Assembly: GCF_026914265.1 (NCBI RefSeq)
Contig: NC_069122.1
Span: 35,577,473 to 35,641,472, forward strand
Length of the DNA stretch: 64,000 nucleotides
Direction: 5' to 3'
From: Mya arenaria
Lineage: Eukaryota; Mollusca; Bivalvia; Myida; Myidae
This document shows, one piece after another, positions 1 to 12,168 of this stretch. The position numbers and the translations under genes are program-made. The notes under the pieces were generated by a model. That model searched no databases. It had not been told where the DNA came from and worked only from the letters and a program-made list of their open reading frames with translations. Within the stretch, counting starts at the first letter, position 1; each line of letters starts with the position of its first letter.

Positions 1-190
1 AAATATTTGTATCAATCACCTTCAGCATAAAAAGACATGTCATCTTACTTTGAGTAAATATTTGTACAAAGAGAGGCCTAACTCAGGTGAAATTCGGTTA
101 ATTGCCATTGAAAGCATAGCAAATACGAAGGAAGTATCATTTCCTACTATACAGCTTTGTTTGTTTCCTCGATCTTTGGTTTTATCAGGT

Positions 191-394
191 TGTTGTTTGT
201 AGTGGCCAATCAGAGCCCATTATTGGTAAACCCGCCTCTGTGTATGATAAGCCCGCCTCTGGCAAACAGTTGCATGTATGTCGATAGTTCAGTTATTGAT
301 TAGATTCAAGATCGTGTGCGTATGAGTATGAATGTAATAAAGCTATATTAAACCATCCCGTTTTGGGTCTGTTATATACATTACACTGACAACA
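191..394. mobile_element. candidate solo LTR
   Basis: A 204-bp block begins TGTTGT and ends ACAACA, a perfect 6-bp terminal inversion of the TG...CA type, with AATAAA at 336-341 in the last third. No matching partner LTR, primer-binding site or flanking target duplication is seen, so this is a tentative solo LTR of a gypsy-like element. Confidence 0.3.
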
Positions 395-1144
395 TTACAT
401 TGTTCACTACGTATGTAGCCCGTATTTCATGAAGATACTTCTCATTTCCTAAGCCCATTATAAACGTATTTTTCACTGGATGCAAATTAAATAGCATATC
501 TTACTTCAAGTATAAACCAGAGTTCGCATACTTTAATAAGAACTAAATGACTGTGATAGGGGTAAATAGCTGTTGAAGATATTAACAGTTTACAAATAAT
601 AGCCGAACTGTGGCGGGACGAAGTCGAGCAAACTTACACTTGACTAAATTGGCATGGGATTCATGTATGAAAAAAACAAATTAACCGGTAAGGTCTACTT
701 TTTATTCGAACAGAGAAAAGATGACGTCAAATATATATTTTTTATAATTACGCAAGCATATTCATACACCTATCCAAAGTTATCTTGCTATCAACATGTT
801 GTACATATAGAATTTTACATGAGGTCAAAGGCTCGCTTTATTATTTTGCCTTAATGAATATCCATAGTTTTAGTATAAAATAGCAACTCATGTCAGATAT
901 TTTTTTTCAAATGATTCATTCGTCTTTAAAATGAAGATTATTTAAATTTTTCAGTCAAATAATTGAGGTTTCATTAGAACAGCAAAATGAAATAGACGTT
1001 AAGATATATTTAATTAATGTTTGATAGGCAAAAAACTGTATGGTTTTAACACACTTGAAAAAGCAACGTCATGTGATCACCATAATAACTGGAATGCGCC
1101 ATAAAATGCACCAGATGTTGACATAAGTTAGTAATTTACATATC
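395..1144. other. non-coding stretch downstream of locus A
   Basis: AT-rich sequence with no convincing exon. On the minus strand it is the 3' flank of locus A, and a candidate AATAAA for that gene lies at 842-837. Confidence 0.4.
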
Positions 1145-4100
1145 TTAAATATGTAATTCGTCACTTCCTTTCTCGTCCTCATTTTCTGATTGCTCGTCTT
1201 CTTCAGAGCCATCAATGTTTTCCTCATTTTTGCTTTCTGAAATAAGAAGAAAAGAATGTAGACTTAATAAAATCCGTCTCTTGTCTCTACATTTGGTGAT
1301 ATATATTGTAGGGGAGCCGTGCACGAGAATTTCGAGTAACCCCACGAGCCGATGTATTTAGAAAGGCCATGCTAATAATCTAATGTTTATCTTTCGGAAA
1401 AATAATTGAATTAATCTATTGATAAATCTGTACGTATTTATTCATTTATTAATGCAATTATTTGCTCACTTAATTATATCTTGCCTCGGACAAAATTGGT
1501 GTTCGTCGTACCGAAACTGCTTCTTACGTCTTACGGTCTATAAGAAGACACTTTTGAAGAAAAACTCGTACTGTATCTATTACTTCTATCCTTTTAACAT
1601 CTATCAATATTGATATAGAGAATTCATTTAGTGGATTGTAATAAAGAAACAAACGATTTTGCACATAAATTGATTTGGCACAGGGACCCGTCACAAGGAA
1701 GATCACAGTCTTCAATATACATGCTTTTCTTTTGTTATCTTGCATATTAGTTTATATTTTTGAAGATTGAACTTTCTTCAGTACTAAAACTAAAAGCAAA
1801 GAGTTAATTATGACATGAAGAGCTGTCACAGGGCCAGAGCGCTCGACTATTCTGCCGCTTTTAAGTTTAAGGATTGCATAATATTGGTGAAACATGCAGG
1901 GATCACCGTATAAGTGATTACATGCTTTAACCAGAATTTTTAAGTCGAAAAATTAACGGCAAAACTTTCTTTTACATGCAAAACAGAGTTATTTAACTTG
2001 ACCAATAAAGTACGATGGACGGTTGAGAACCATTTGATAAACATTCAATGCGATACATCAAGTTACTGTAAGGATTGACTTATATGTGCTAACATGCAAA
2101 AACCTAACAAGAATTTCTAACTCAAATAATATTTATTACGATCCTAACTTTAAAATATAAGCAAGTAAACGCTATATAAATTCATTAATGAAATTGATTG
2201 TATGGTGGGACTTATTTTAAGATTCAATGCAATATATCAAGCACTTAATGGAATGTTCACATATCCACGCTTAGATTAATCAGATAAATACAGGGTCATA
2301 ATTACATTACATACAAAACAGAGTTATCTTACTTGATTAATTAAGTATGGTTGGTAATTGGCAACACCAGTCTTTAGTTTAAATTCAATAAATGAAATCA
2401 TTGTTAAAATATTGACTTAAATTAGTTACTCACGAACATTTAACAATTTCTAAATCAAATAATACAGGTATATTATTTTCAAAATGTTATCTTACTTATT
2501 TAATTTAGTACGATTTATCATTGAGTACTTTTGTTAAAAGTCCCAATACGATACTGCATCAAGTAATTGCTGACATATTAACATATGAATGCTTACATGC
2601 GAAACCTTAACCAGTGTTTTTAAGTTGAATAAGAAAGGGCACTAAGTTGAATTATATGAAAAATAGTGTTACCTAAATTTCGTTATTAGATAGTTTAAAT
2701 GCAATACATGAGATAATGACTTAAAGGAGCTTAAATGAAAGACCTTAACCAAGGTGTGACACGAACCCTAGGTTTAGCAGTATAGCTCACCAGATTCTTT
2801 GAAAAGTCGAGCTAAAACAGTCAACTTTTTGGCACTTGTTACATTAATACAGGATTACGATTTCAAACAATTACTCTTTCCTATGCGTTGTATCCCTTCT
2901 TGTACAACAGCTGTGGCTGTTCCAGCAGTCACACCGATCCCCGTAAGTGTACTTCCGGCTATTCCAACCACTCCCGCTGACTGGCATGCCGCGAATGTAC
3001 CTTTTGAATTAGTTATGGCAATAAAATGATCACTAATTAAACAAACTCATATTTTAAAATTAAGCAGTAATTTAATGAATTGACAAATTTGATATTGTGT
3101 TAGGGCATAATACGCCGATATAAGTATATTAACAGCTATATTGCATTATTCACTTTGCATGAAAAGTCAGTTTCTACCGAGCAATTATTATCCAGTCATT
3201 ACAAAAGACTATATACATGTGATGGTGTCTGTGAATATTATGTCAAGCGAAAACAATGTTTATATAAGAGAAGATGATTTTCTAGAATACTTACTTCCAG
3301 CAACAACGCCAACGCCATTCCATGCTGCAATAAAGGACATCCCTTTTGCGGCCAAGGATCCCGCAACGATACCGCTAGCGCCAAATCCTGCAGCGGACAA
3401 AATTAGTGGGGCGGCAACAACTCCGGTCCCGGCGACTGCTAGGGGCAATGCAGCTTTTTTTAACAACAACCATGAATTATTTTGGTTTGTTGGGTTGATC
3501 TGAAAAACGACAACAATTTGTTTATCTGTTATCAAAAGGTTATCCAAACCTTGTTTACCATCATGCTAAATTCGGATGCCATTTGATCCCATTTTCTTTT
3601 GTGAATAATTTGAGAGGGTTAAAGGAAATAAAGCATTATTAAATTAAACAAATGAAGTATGGTTCTATGCATCAGTTATATAGCAAGGCTGTGCAATGTA
3701 CATATTTAATCATTGTAATATGTATTCATGCATAAGTCAATGTGCCTTATAGCACATACAATAATTGACCAAAATATACAACAAATTAATAGACTTGTGT
3801 ACTCTTTTAAGTACAAACAGTCTTTTCGGTAAATGTAAACATTTGTTCTCTACACATCCAATTCTTTCAAATGATATCAAAATAATATGGGCTCATCCGG
3901 CATCTGAAATTCAAATATTATACATATGACACACTTATTAAAAGTACATTATACAGGTTTTCACTAACTGTGTTTTCGATCGTCTAAAAGTAAAAGAACT
4001 TTCATTCTTGGAATTAGTTAAAAAAGTAAAGCAAATATTATAATATGTATATTTTTTAAATCTTCACAACGTATTTAACGGACTGTACACCAGATCTGCA

Positions 4101-5676
4101 CCCAAAAAAGTTTTTTTCTGTAACGAATCTCAGAACAATTATTTTATAGAATGCGTTACGTTTTGATATCATAATTGTAAAAACAAGAGCTGTCACAGAG
4201 ACAGCGCGATCGACTATTCCGCCGCTTTTCAGTGTAAGGATTGAAAGGTTTTGGCGTAACATGCATGGATCACTGTTAGATTAGATTTCAATGCAATACA
4301 TGATGTGCTGAGATATTAACATAAATGTATTTACATGGAACATTTGAACCAGCATTTTTTAGTCTAGTTTTTAGTTGGGTGGTTGATTACTATTGCATAA
4401 AGTCTCAATGCAATGCACCAAATAGTTGCTGAGATATTATCCTATGTGTGCTAACATTCAAGACCTTTACCAGAATTTAGTCGCATCATAAAGAGGCAAA
4501 CAATTCATATAATGTCCAAGATAGAGTTATCTTACTTGATTAAAGAAGAAGGTTAAATGGTTGGGAGCATGTGTGTAACGTTTCAATGCAATACATGATG
4601 TATTCGCTGAGGTATTGACTTAAAAGTGGTAACAAGCAAAACCTTAACCAGAATTTCCATGTCTTAAAAAAGGGCCAATTTTTAAATAAAATGCAAACTA
4701 GAGTTATCTAACTTGGTTAATTGAGTAGGTTGGATGGTTGAGTACCATTGTGCGAAGTCTTTTTGCAATACCTCAAGTAGTTGTTGAGATGTTACCCTAT
4801 GTGCGCTTGCACGTAAAACCTTGACCAGAATTTCTAAGTCGAATAATAAAGGCCTATTATTTGCATAAAATGCAAACTAGAGTTATCTTACTTGGTTAAT
4901 TAAGTAGGTTGGATGGTTGAGTGCCATAGTATAAGTCTCAGTGTAATACCTCAAGTAGTTTCTGAGATATTAACCTATATGTGCTTGCACGCAAAACCTT
5001 AACCAGAATTTCTAAGTTGAAAAATTGCAGTCCAGCGTCGTATCGACTGAGCTACAACAGCTAACTCTAAATGGGAGACATAGTTAAGATATACGCCTAC
5101 CTCGGTAATATCACGTGATAAGACCGAATAGCCAATCACGCAAAAGGAATGAATTCTACCTGGTAGACACACCCAGTATTTTTTTAATGGAAAAATACGA
5201 AATAACTGCTAAGTTTCAATGCATTGTATACATCGATGTCAAATTTATGTCAATTTTCTTTTTCCCCCGCTAATTTATTATACGGTTTACGACCCCTTTA
5301 AAGACCAATGTGAAGTCGCAGCGCGACTAACGTCTTCTATTTTCTGTAGAAACAAAAGCTGTCAAAGATTTTGACAAATGCCCCCGAATTGTCATCCAGT
5401 TCAACTTATTATGCATTTCTAACATGCCTTCGTTCATAAAAAGCTTAACATATGCATACGCTAGACACTATGATGGTTGCTATCACATGTGGGAGAGTGA
5501 AAAAGGAAAAAGAAAGGACAAAAAACATATCCATCAGTTGAAAAACGAAAAAATCAAGAGGTTTCGAAACATATAATATCATAAAATAATCTTCAGACAG
5601 ATGAACAGGTACTCAATAATTAAACCGCAGTCAAACTTACGTCTTTAGGTGTGCTGTGCATCTGCATAGTTTTCAT
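1145..5676 (-). CDS. ISG12/IFI27-like gene, locus A (four exons, intact)
   Basis: Coding exons, all minus strand: 5676-5641, 3499-3295, 3000-2875 and 1236-1145, giving 152 aa. Each junction has GT donors (GTAAGT at 3294, GTAATT at 2874) and AG acceptors, with phases 0, 1, 1. The Ala/Gly-rich core begins after a Lys-Lys pair with AALPLAVAG and continues through LSAAGF and SLAAKGMS to NGVGVVAGS. It lines up with the ISG12 domain of vertebrate IFI27/IFI6, small hydrophobic proteins of ER, mitochondrial or nuclear membranes linked to apoptosis and antiviral defence. The second hydrophobic part is in exon 3. The last exon is an acidic Glu/Asp/Ser tail ending GSDELHI. The start at 5676 is the first of three in-frame ATGs; the ATG at 5667 aligns with the start of the other copies. 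Family assignment is firm; function here is inferred from the family. Confidence 0.85.
1817..2765. repeat. degenerate tandem repeat block within intron 3 of locus A
   Basis: It starts with the motif AGAGCTGTCACAG, followed by a GAGCGCTCGACTATTC-like string, then diverged units. These are recognised by CAATGCAATACATCAAG-type strings at about 2047, 2225, 2384, 2545 and 2699, and by CTTAACCAGAATTTCTAA. Spacing is about 155-178 bp. The same family occurs at 4185-5020. Confidence 0.6.
4075..4184. repeat. left fragment of SINE-like composite element
   Basis: This matches the first part of the composite at 57771 (GACTGTA...CACCAGATCTGCACC, AACGAATCTCAG, ACGTTTTGATATCATAATTG). It stops after GTAAAAA, where the satellite block begins. 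The right fragment resumes at 5021. Confidence 0.65.
4185..5020. repeat. satellite-like block inserted in the SINE-like composite
   Basis: It begins CAAGAGCTGTCACAGAGACA. Diverged units follow with CAATGCAATACAT-type strings near 4288, 4409, 4580, 4760 and 4938, mostly about 170-180 bp apart. Same family as 1817-2765. The later units share AGTTATCTTACTTG and GGTTGGATGGTTGAG. Confidence 0.65.
5021..5303. repeat. right fragment of SINE-like composite element
   Basis: It resumes the composite at TTGCAGTCCAGCGTC and CTGAGCTAC, continues through ATCACGTGATAA, CCAATCACGCA and GAATGAATTCTA, and ends ACCCCTTTAAA. It matches 57938-58273. Confidence 0.7.
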
Positions 5677-6496
5677 CTGTGTCAATCTACAACATGCCAT
5701 TTTCAATGATCAATTCAGACAACAGTATATTTAATAATGTAAGTATGCACGTAAGGAGGCTATTTTTCTGCTTCAAGGTTTCAACATTTATACACGAAAC
5801 ACAGTGTGTGTAAACCACGTGATAAATTACGTCATATATGCTACATCGGAGCATTTATGACGCAATTTATGATGTGGTATACAGACATTGAAATATCAGC
5901 TTTTTAAAATAGCTACTATTTCTTTTCTTTACTGATATTACCCTGGGCACTTCAAAACGGATAAATTACACATAATTGCATTAATTCGATTATTATGCAA
6001 ATCGAAATAAAACAAAACAAGATTTTTTTTTCTAAATCAATTACAATTTCGCCACACAAACATTGAAGGAGATGTTTCATGACGTGCCATAAATAATTGA
6101 TGAAACATATATTAACAGCTTAACTTGACATTTTAAAATATTAATTTTGGAATATCAGTTGAAATTAATTTTAATTAAATGTACTAGAATCACTTTGAAA
6201 GCATGTATACATTGTAAAAAATCTTATTTAAAACAAAGTGCAAGCCTATTAATTAAGTACTAGTTAATGATCCCCATGTCTTGGGTTTAAAGAACCTTAA
6301 TTATTTTGAAAATTCCTTTTGCATCCACAGCGGCCCGATTTTTTAATTAAAATGTTATTGACATTAAACAGATTTCATTTTGCATAAAAAATCACTGTAA
6401 AATAATATTTTGTTGATGAACAAAGACATCAACATTGCTGCTAAATATTTATTGTCAATTTTAATGTTTCGTTTCAAAACATCGAGCCACTATGGT
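5677..6496. promoter_or_regulatory. 5' flank of locus A
   Basis: Minus-strand upstream region of locus A. The leader just before the ATG contains TTGTAGATTGACACAG, shared in diverged form with loci B and D. The block at about 5945-6005 (CAAAACGGATAAATTACACA, then ATAATTGCATTAATTCGAT) reappears upstream of locus B at about 22380-22435. Minus-strand reading gives TTTTGAAGTGCCC there against GTGAAAGTGCCC in B. A shared promoter element is an inference. Confidence 0.35.
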
Positions 6497-6516
6497 TATT
6501 ATTAGCATGCGTATTG

Positions 6517-6840
6517 CCTTAAAAAAAATGTCTGTTTCGGGTAACCCGACCCTACCTATAAAAATGCGCCGACCCTAACTATTTTTTCCGTTACATGAGC
6601 AAAAAAATATTGGTTAGCGAATAGAGAGTTACGAAGGGCGGATAAATGCAAATTGGACGATCAGAATTATTGTTTATATGGTAAAACAAAGTCAGGCAAT
6701 GACAGTTATGTAGGAAAGACTGCCATGTGCAAGGAAACACTCTGAACTTACGACAGATTTTGAAAAAAAAAATCCCTACCTTCCCTACCTAAAATTTTTG
6801 GGAAGGTTACCCTAAACAAACAAAATTTTTTTGGCCTTAT
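6517..6840. mobile_element. MITE-like element with imperfect inverted ends
   Basis: The left end reads CTTAAAAAAAATGTCTGTTT then CGGGTAACC. The right end, inverted, reads GGCCAAAAAAATTTTGTTTG then TTTAGGGTAACC. Both are followed inward by ACCCTACCT-like repeats. No ORF inside. Confidence 0.5.
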
Positions 6841-7529
6841 ATAAACAGCCCGAAATGTGTGTAATCGGTACTTCAGACGGTGTGTTAGCTGTTAAATTAA
6901 AAGACCCATTTTTAGCGTTTTTTAAATTCACACTGTAGTATATATCTTTGTAGAAACAAAACATTTACATAGATAATATCCAAGTTTGAAAACAGCAGCT
7001 CACCTCTTTGTATCCTAATCCTATTTTGTTTTATTTAACGGAAGCACAAGCGTGTCTTATCGCATGTTTTCTGAAAATGAGCTATTATTAGCATGCGTAT
7101 TGCCTTTAGGACATTACGTCACATATACAGTAGATGGTGTCCTTGTAAACAATATTTTAATGAATAGCAGTAAAGGCTTATTACCCGGTTTTTCAGGTCT
7201 TTTTTTTCAGCTCGGCTTCTAGAGATAATCCGTTTTAAAGAGACAACGATAACCGTAGCATAAATATCACTTTTCTCGGGTTGCACAGATTTCATTATTA
7301 AAACCAGTTTATCGAAAATGGCTATAAACGGACTTAATATCTTAATCTTGACTGAACAAACACGGTAGAAGGAATAATTTCATAAAGCTTTATCAAGTTC
7401 AGATATGAACAATTAGACCACGCTCACTCTAATCCAACCAATCGGCTTTCGCTATTTCTTTGCTCCATTTCTCATATACACGTTGCACAGGGGCAGGTTG
7501 CGTTGTTTTGACACACCACGCCCCCGTCC

Positions 7530-7530
<1 letters not shown>

Positions 7531-7568
<38 letters not shown>
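7531..7568 (+). repeat. poly(T) tract
   Basis: An uninterrupted run of about 38 T after CCCCCGTCCG. It could be the poly(A) tail of a minus-strand retroposon, but no body is recognised. Confidence 0.9.
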
Positions 7569-7570
<2 letters not shown>

Positions 7571-9325
7571 CAATTTTTTTTATCAAATTTTAGTAAGAAT
7601 ATGACGTGGTAAATGTAACATGTGATAATTGGCAAAAAAATAATATTTTTTAAATTTTGATAATATTATCTTAGTAAAGGGTGACGACTTGACCCTGAAT
7701 TTCCATATATTTTCCGACATGACTCTGTTAAAGAAGCCATAACTTTATCAAATCTTAACCAAACTCTACATATTTGGACTTTTCTTGTAGTGTTAGTGTC
7801 TGGAAAATTTTGGTGAAATTAGCGGGTAGTTGGTTCGTCGAGTAACATGTTTAAGGAAATTCGGGTTAGAAATTGCATTTGATTTCGTTGAAACTGTACA
7901 TTTTCTTAAAGATTGACACTAACTCTACAAGAAAATATATATATACCTCCTAAAACACGATTTCCTCGAGGAAATATGGATCACATAAAACTGTATTCAT
8001 AGGCCAAGAAAATTAATCTGTATTTATCAGGCACCTATTTTTAAACGTCTTTCAATGTTTAATAATAATCATTGAATAAACTTTAAAAGCATGTTTTGGT
8101 TGTAAGTATCTGTATCGTCTCAATGAAATCTTAATAATGTGAACAGCTGGTATATAAAATAAAGAACAATGAAAAACGATCCAGCGCCAGTTGCAAATCG
8201 ATTATATTGATTGTGGTGAATTCTGACTAAAAGTGTAATATGAAGAGTATTATGACACAAGTATAGTTATCCAAACCCTTACGCAAGTCGTTTACGTCAA
8301 AACTATTTTTTAAGAGTAAGGAATGCTCCAATAGAAGTTTTACCCCACCAGGTAGGGATCGTGGCATTGTGTGTTTGGCTGGAACTCAAAGGATATTAAG
8401 ACAACCTGATGATAGCGTAAAAAAAACGTCTAAGCATACAGAAAATCCAAGGATGGCGTTCTCAACCCCGACTGTGGTTTATCTTCCGACATATAAATAT
8501 CAAGTCAACTTTATCAACAAAAGACCCCCCTCCCACCGCACAAACCACTGTGCCATATTTACGAAAAACACTGACTTGTGCATGATGCTATTCTCAATTT
8601 AGATATTTTTGACTTATCTCTATTACTCGGCAGATACTAGCTTTGGTAACTAGTTCAATGGCGATAATTATACATCAAACAACAGTTAATACTACTGAAA
8701 ACACATTACATCTTTTCCCAAAAGTTACAAATCAAACTTAAATTGCATTTTTTGTTAGGCCATACCAAATCACTTTTTCGGTTAGCTTTATTCAAACATC
8801 TGAAAATCTTTGAAAGCGTTAATGAGATTAAAACGTCAAAACATGAACCCTTTATGATGTAACAGAAAAAAATGCAGATATTTTTCATGTCGATCTCAAT
8901 ATCAATTACATTAATGCAGAAAATAATATTCAATCTAGTTTTCGATCACCCGTTTCAAAACCACTCCGTCCTTGGACTCTTAACGGAATTCCGATATGGC
9001 AATTCCAATTATGGCATATAGGTTATAATCCTTGCCTTACAATGTGTACGGTAAACATTAATTCTCTAACCATAGAAAATTCGTGATTTAGCCAAACCAA
9101 ATTACGCATTGTCTGCGGTAAACAAAATTAAATGGTATTTGAATTTTATTTGTCTTTAGACTGAAGAACAAGAACCAAACCTCCTCGCTTTGGTTCTCGT
9201 GGTCTAAGTCGGATAGACACCTCGTGGACGTATCTATGACAAATATACCTTCGCTACGCTCGTTCACTCGTTGTCTATCCTATACTGTATTGTATACACT
9301 ACCATTACATTGTGTCTAAATAATA
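7569..9325. other. intergenic stretch, nothing coding
   Basis: AT-rich DNA with short stop-limited frames only. No domain, exon pair or repeat of note was recognised. Confidence 0.4.
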
Positions 9326-9660
9326 TTAAAGCTGCACTCTCAAAGATTGGGTGTTTTGACAACTCTTTTTTTGTCTTGGAAATAGCCAATTTTTGCGATA
9401 CTGCATGGAAACCAGTTATATAAGACTGCTGACAAAATCGACCGCAAATTTTTATATTTAAGTTAAAAAACTTATGTTTTATGCATTTTTCTTGAACCGT
9501 TAGTAATTTTCGAACGGAAATATGGAAAATCTGCAATATAAAGTTTTGTCAGCAATCTTTTATCATTTGTTTTCAGATATTTACGCAAATTTTTCTCTTT
9601 CCAAGACAAAAAATAAAATAGTTATAAAAACGGTAATTATCGGTGAGAGAGCAGCTTTAA
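9326..9660. mobile_element. TTAA-flanked palindromic MITE, copy 1
   Basis: It begins TTAA-AGCTGCACTCTCA and ends GAGAGAGCAGCTTTAA. The interior is a long imperfect palindrome centred near 9480-9500, with TTGTCTTGGAAA, GCCAATTTTTGCG and CTGACAAAATCG facing their complements. No ORF. A TTAA flank is the target preference of piggyBac-type transposases. Confidence 0.8.
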
Positions 9661-10297
9661 TGATTTGAAGCATTATCTCCATATAACTGTACTTTATATA
9701 TTTCTATTCTAATATAAATACATGATGGTTTGAGGATACACTGAATTTAAGCACAAAATTAAAAATAAAGCAGCATTTCTTTTATCAGAAAACGATATTT
9801 TTTTATGTTTAAAACTGTCAAAGGGTGCGTTCTTTGTTTTGTAATTTAAGCACTACTCTTATTGGTATAACTTCAGATAATGATAATAAATAGTTATTCT
9901 TATTTTCGTGCGGAAACGAATGAACTAGTGTCATATATATATATAAACAGCAGTATGATAACAGCTTGTCTCATAAACAGTTATAAAATATATTTTACAG
10001 TTTTACAGTATGGTATAGATATTAAGTTATTTAGTTTTTGCTATATACTTAGTTAATACAATTGTATACCAGTTGATACTATTATTTACATACTTATCCA
10101 TACAATTACTTTATATCCGGTAAATACTGTCATCCGAAACGGAAGAAAAACATACATAATATTACACGCGGCAATCAAGTACAAGTTCCGTTATGATAAC
10201 TTTCTCAAGGGCATTTATCAAGCAAGGTTTACTTTAAAAATCTACATGGTATTTCATCATTCGGAACTCCTCGGCTATTTTTATCGAAAACAACCTC

Positions 10298-10440
10298 AGA
10301 TGTATATATGGACGGTTTACAATGTCAGAAATCGGTACACTTTAACTACACTGCAAGTAGATCGGATAGTAATTTCAATTTAACAGTTAAACTTTAAGTG
10401 ACATAACTCTAGGAGTTCTTAACTTTGTTTGCAATAATAC
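10298..10440 (+). repeat. dispersed repeat, copy 1
   Basis: Shares GACGGTTTACAATGTCAGAA, TCGGTACACTT and GCAAGTAGATC, then TAGTAATTTCAATTTAACAG and GTTCTTAACTTTGTTTGCA, with 13243-13378. Direct orientation, unknown family. Confidence 0.7.
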
Positions 10441-11188
10441 AAGGGAAGTTGTACTAGGGAAGTTTTATTGTGTATTTTTGGTCACTATACATAATTTTTT
10501 TGCATCCCCACATTGGGAATGGGGGAGGGGGGGGGGGGGTGAGCACCCATATGTTTTCTTATATATTTTTATAAGTAATAATATTGAGAATGCTATTTTC
10601 TTGACAGACCACAAGGCACACGAAAACCGTATTGTGTATAAGTGATGAACATTTTATTGATGAATATAAACTATCCTAAAGAATATTTTTTCTCTACGCA
10701 CATATCCTTTTATATTGTTTTGTAATATCAGGGCGACATTAAGTTTCATTTTTACCAAAACATGTGGCAAAAGAAGATTGTAACAGAATCATTTATAAAA
10801 AAAACTTGAAACATTGTAATACGTGGGGATATGTAAACAAAGTTTTGATACACTTGCATGCAATTTAATGAAATACAAGTTTCAGGTAAAAATGCATATA
10901 CATGCTACATTTCAGACTGCCCCAAATAACAGATGTCAAAATTTGATGATAAATAATTTAAGAATGTGGTTAACACTACATTCCATGATATATACCAATG
11001 TTGGTATTATAGGAATTGCAACATACTGTTCACTGATGTGAGTCATCTTACAATGGAAGTATTTCATTTTAGTTAGAATAAGTTCCAACTTTATATCTTA
11101 ATTATATCAAAGGAATTAAAGGAATACCTCTTGACAGATACAATGTATCTACATGTCGGATGAGACAATATTTTAATTGTTATGTATT

Positions 11189-11512
11189 TTAAAGCTGCAC
11201 TCTCACAGATTGAAAGATTTGAGTTTGACAACTTTTTATTTTTTGTCTTGGAACGAGCCAATTTTTGCGAAAATCCATGGAAACCAGTGATACAAGACTG
11301 CTTACAAAAAATTATATCGCAGATTTTTATATTTAAGTTCACAAATTGATGTTTTATGCATTTTTCTTAAACCGTCAGTAACGGTGAGTAACGGTTTAAG
11401 CCATAAAACAAAAATTTTCGGTTTAAGCCATAAAACATAAATTTTCGAACGGAAATATGAAAATCTACGATCTGATTTTTTGTCAACAATCTTATATCAT
11501 TGGTTTGCAGAT
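11189..11512. mobile_element. TTAA-flanked palindromic MITE, copy 2 (right end lost)
   Basis: The left end TTAAAGCTGCACTCTCACAG is intact. The central palindrome contains a local duplication of GGTTTAAGCCATAAAACA (11392-11440). Similarity stops after the ATTGGTTTGCAGAT segment, so the right terminal repeat is missing. Confidence 0.75.
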
Positions 11513-11892
11513 GTCGGTTAATTATGAAATTCTCGATGTGATTCCTGTTTGTCTATACAAATTGCTTTATGTAACTAAAGTCACTCACATAGTGTTTTTC
11601 CAAGTTCCACAAACACCTAGAAACTGCCCACAAGGTAATTGCTTGCAACCTGTAATTCAAACCAGCATCATTTAAGACATTCAATGTGATATCAAACAGT
11701 ATCAACATGAATATGCACATGAAACCCTATACCTTAAATTAAGGAACATTAACATTTAAGTACAAATGACATTTTTATCATTTGATATTAAATGTGGAAA
11801 TTTATGTGGCGAGCACAAAATGGTGTACGTAAAAGGCATCCAGGAAAGGGCAGCACCTTGCTATCTATGCCTACACCAATATCATAACTCAT

Positions 11893-12168
11893 AATGCAAC
11901 AGTCAATTCCAACAACGCTCCCCCCCCCAAAGGTCAGGGGGTATACCGGGTATAGTCGGGGAAATGGGCCATGTTTTTAACTTCCATGAATGTGGTGGTT
12001 TTGTCTTTGCGCCTAAAGTAGCAAAATGGGCCTTATCTAGGGTTCCTGGGGTGTGGTGGCATTTGGTTGATACTTGACCAGCAGTTGGCTTGACCGAAAG
12101 TCAAAATATCCACTATACCCCGGACCTGGTGGGGGGGGGGGGCGGTAAAACTGACTGTTGCATAAGTG
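11893..12168. mobile_element. G/C-tract MITE with inverted ends, copy 1
   Basis: The ends ATGCAACAGTCA and TGACTGTTGCAT are inverted copies. Just inside lie CCCCCCCCCC and GGGGGGGGGG runs, and GGTATACCGGGTATAG faces CTATACCCCGGACC. Related to 41647-42024. Confidence 0.7.

Noticed and set aside
3141..3503. 120-codon plus-strand frame over the locus A core exon
   Set aside because: It is the antisense of the ISG12 core exon; the minus strand carries the splice sites and family motifs.
1817..5020. CRISPR-like array
   Set aside because: Units are diverged 120-180 bp satellite copies in a eukaryotic intron, not short identical repeats with unique spacers.
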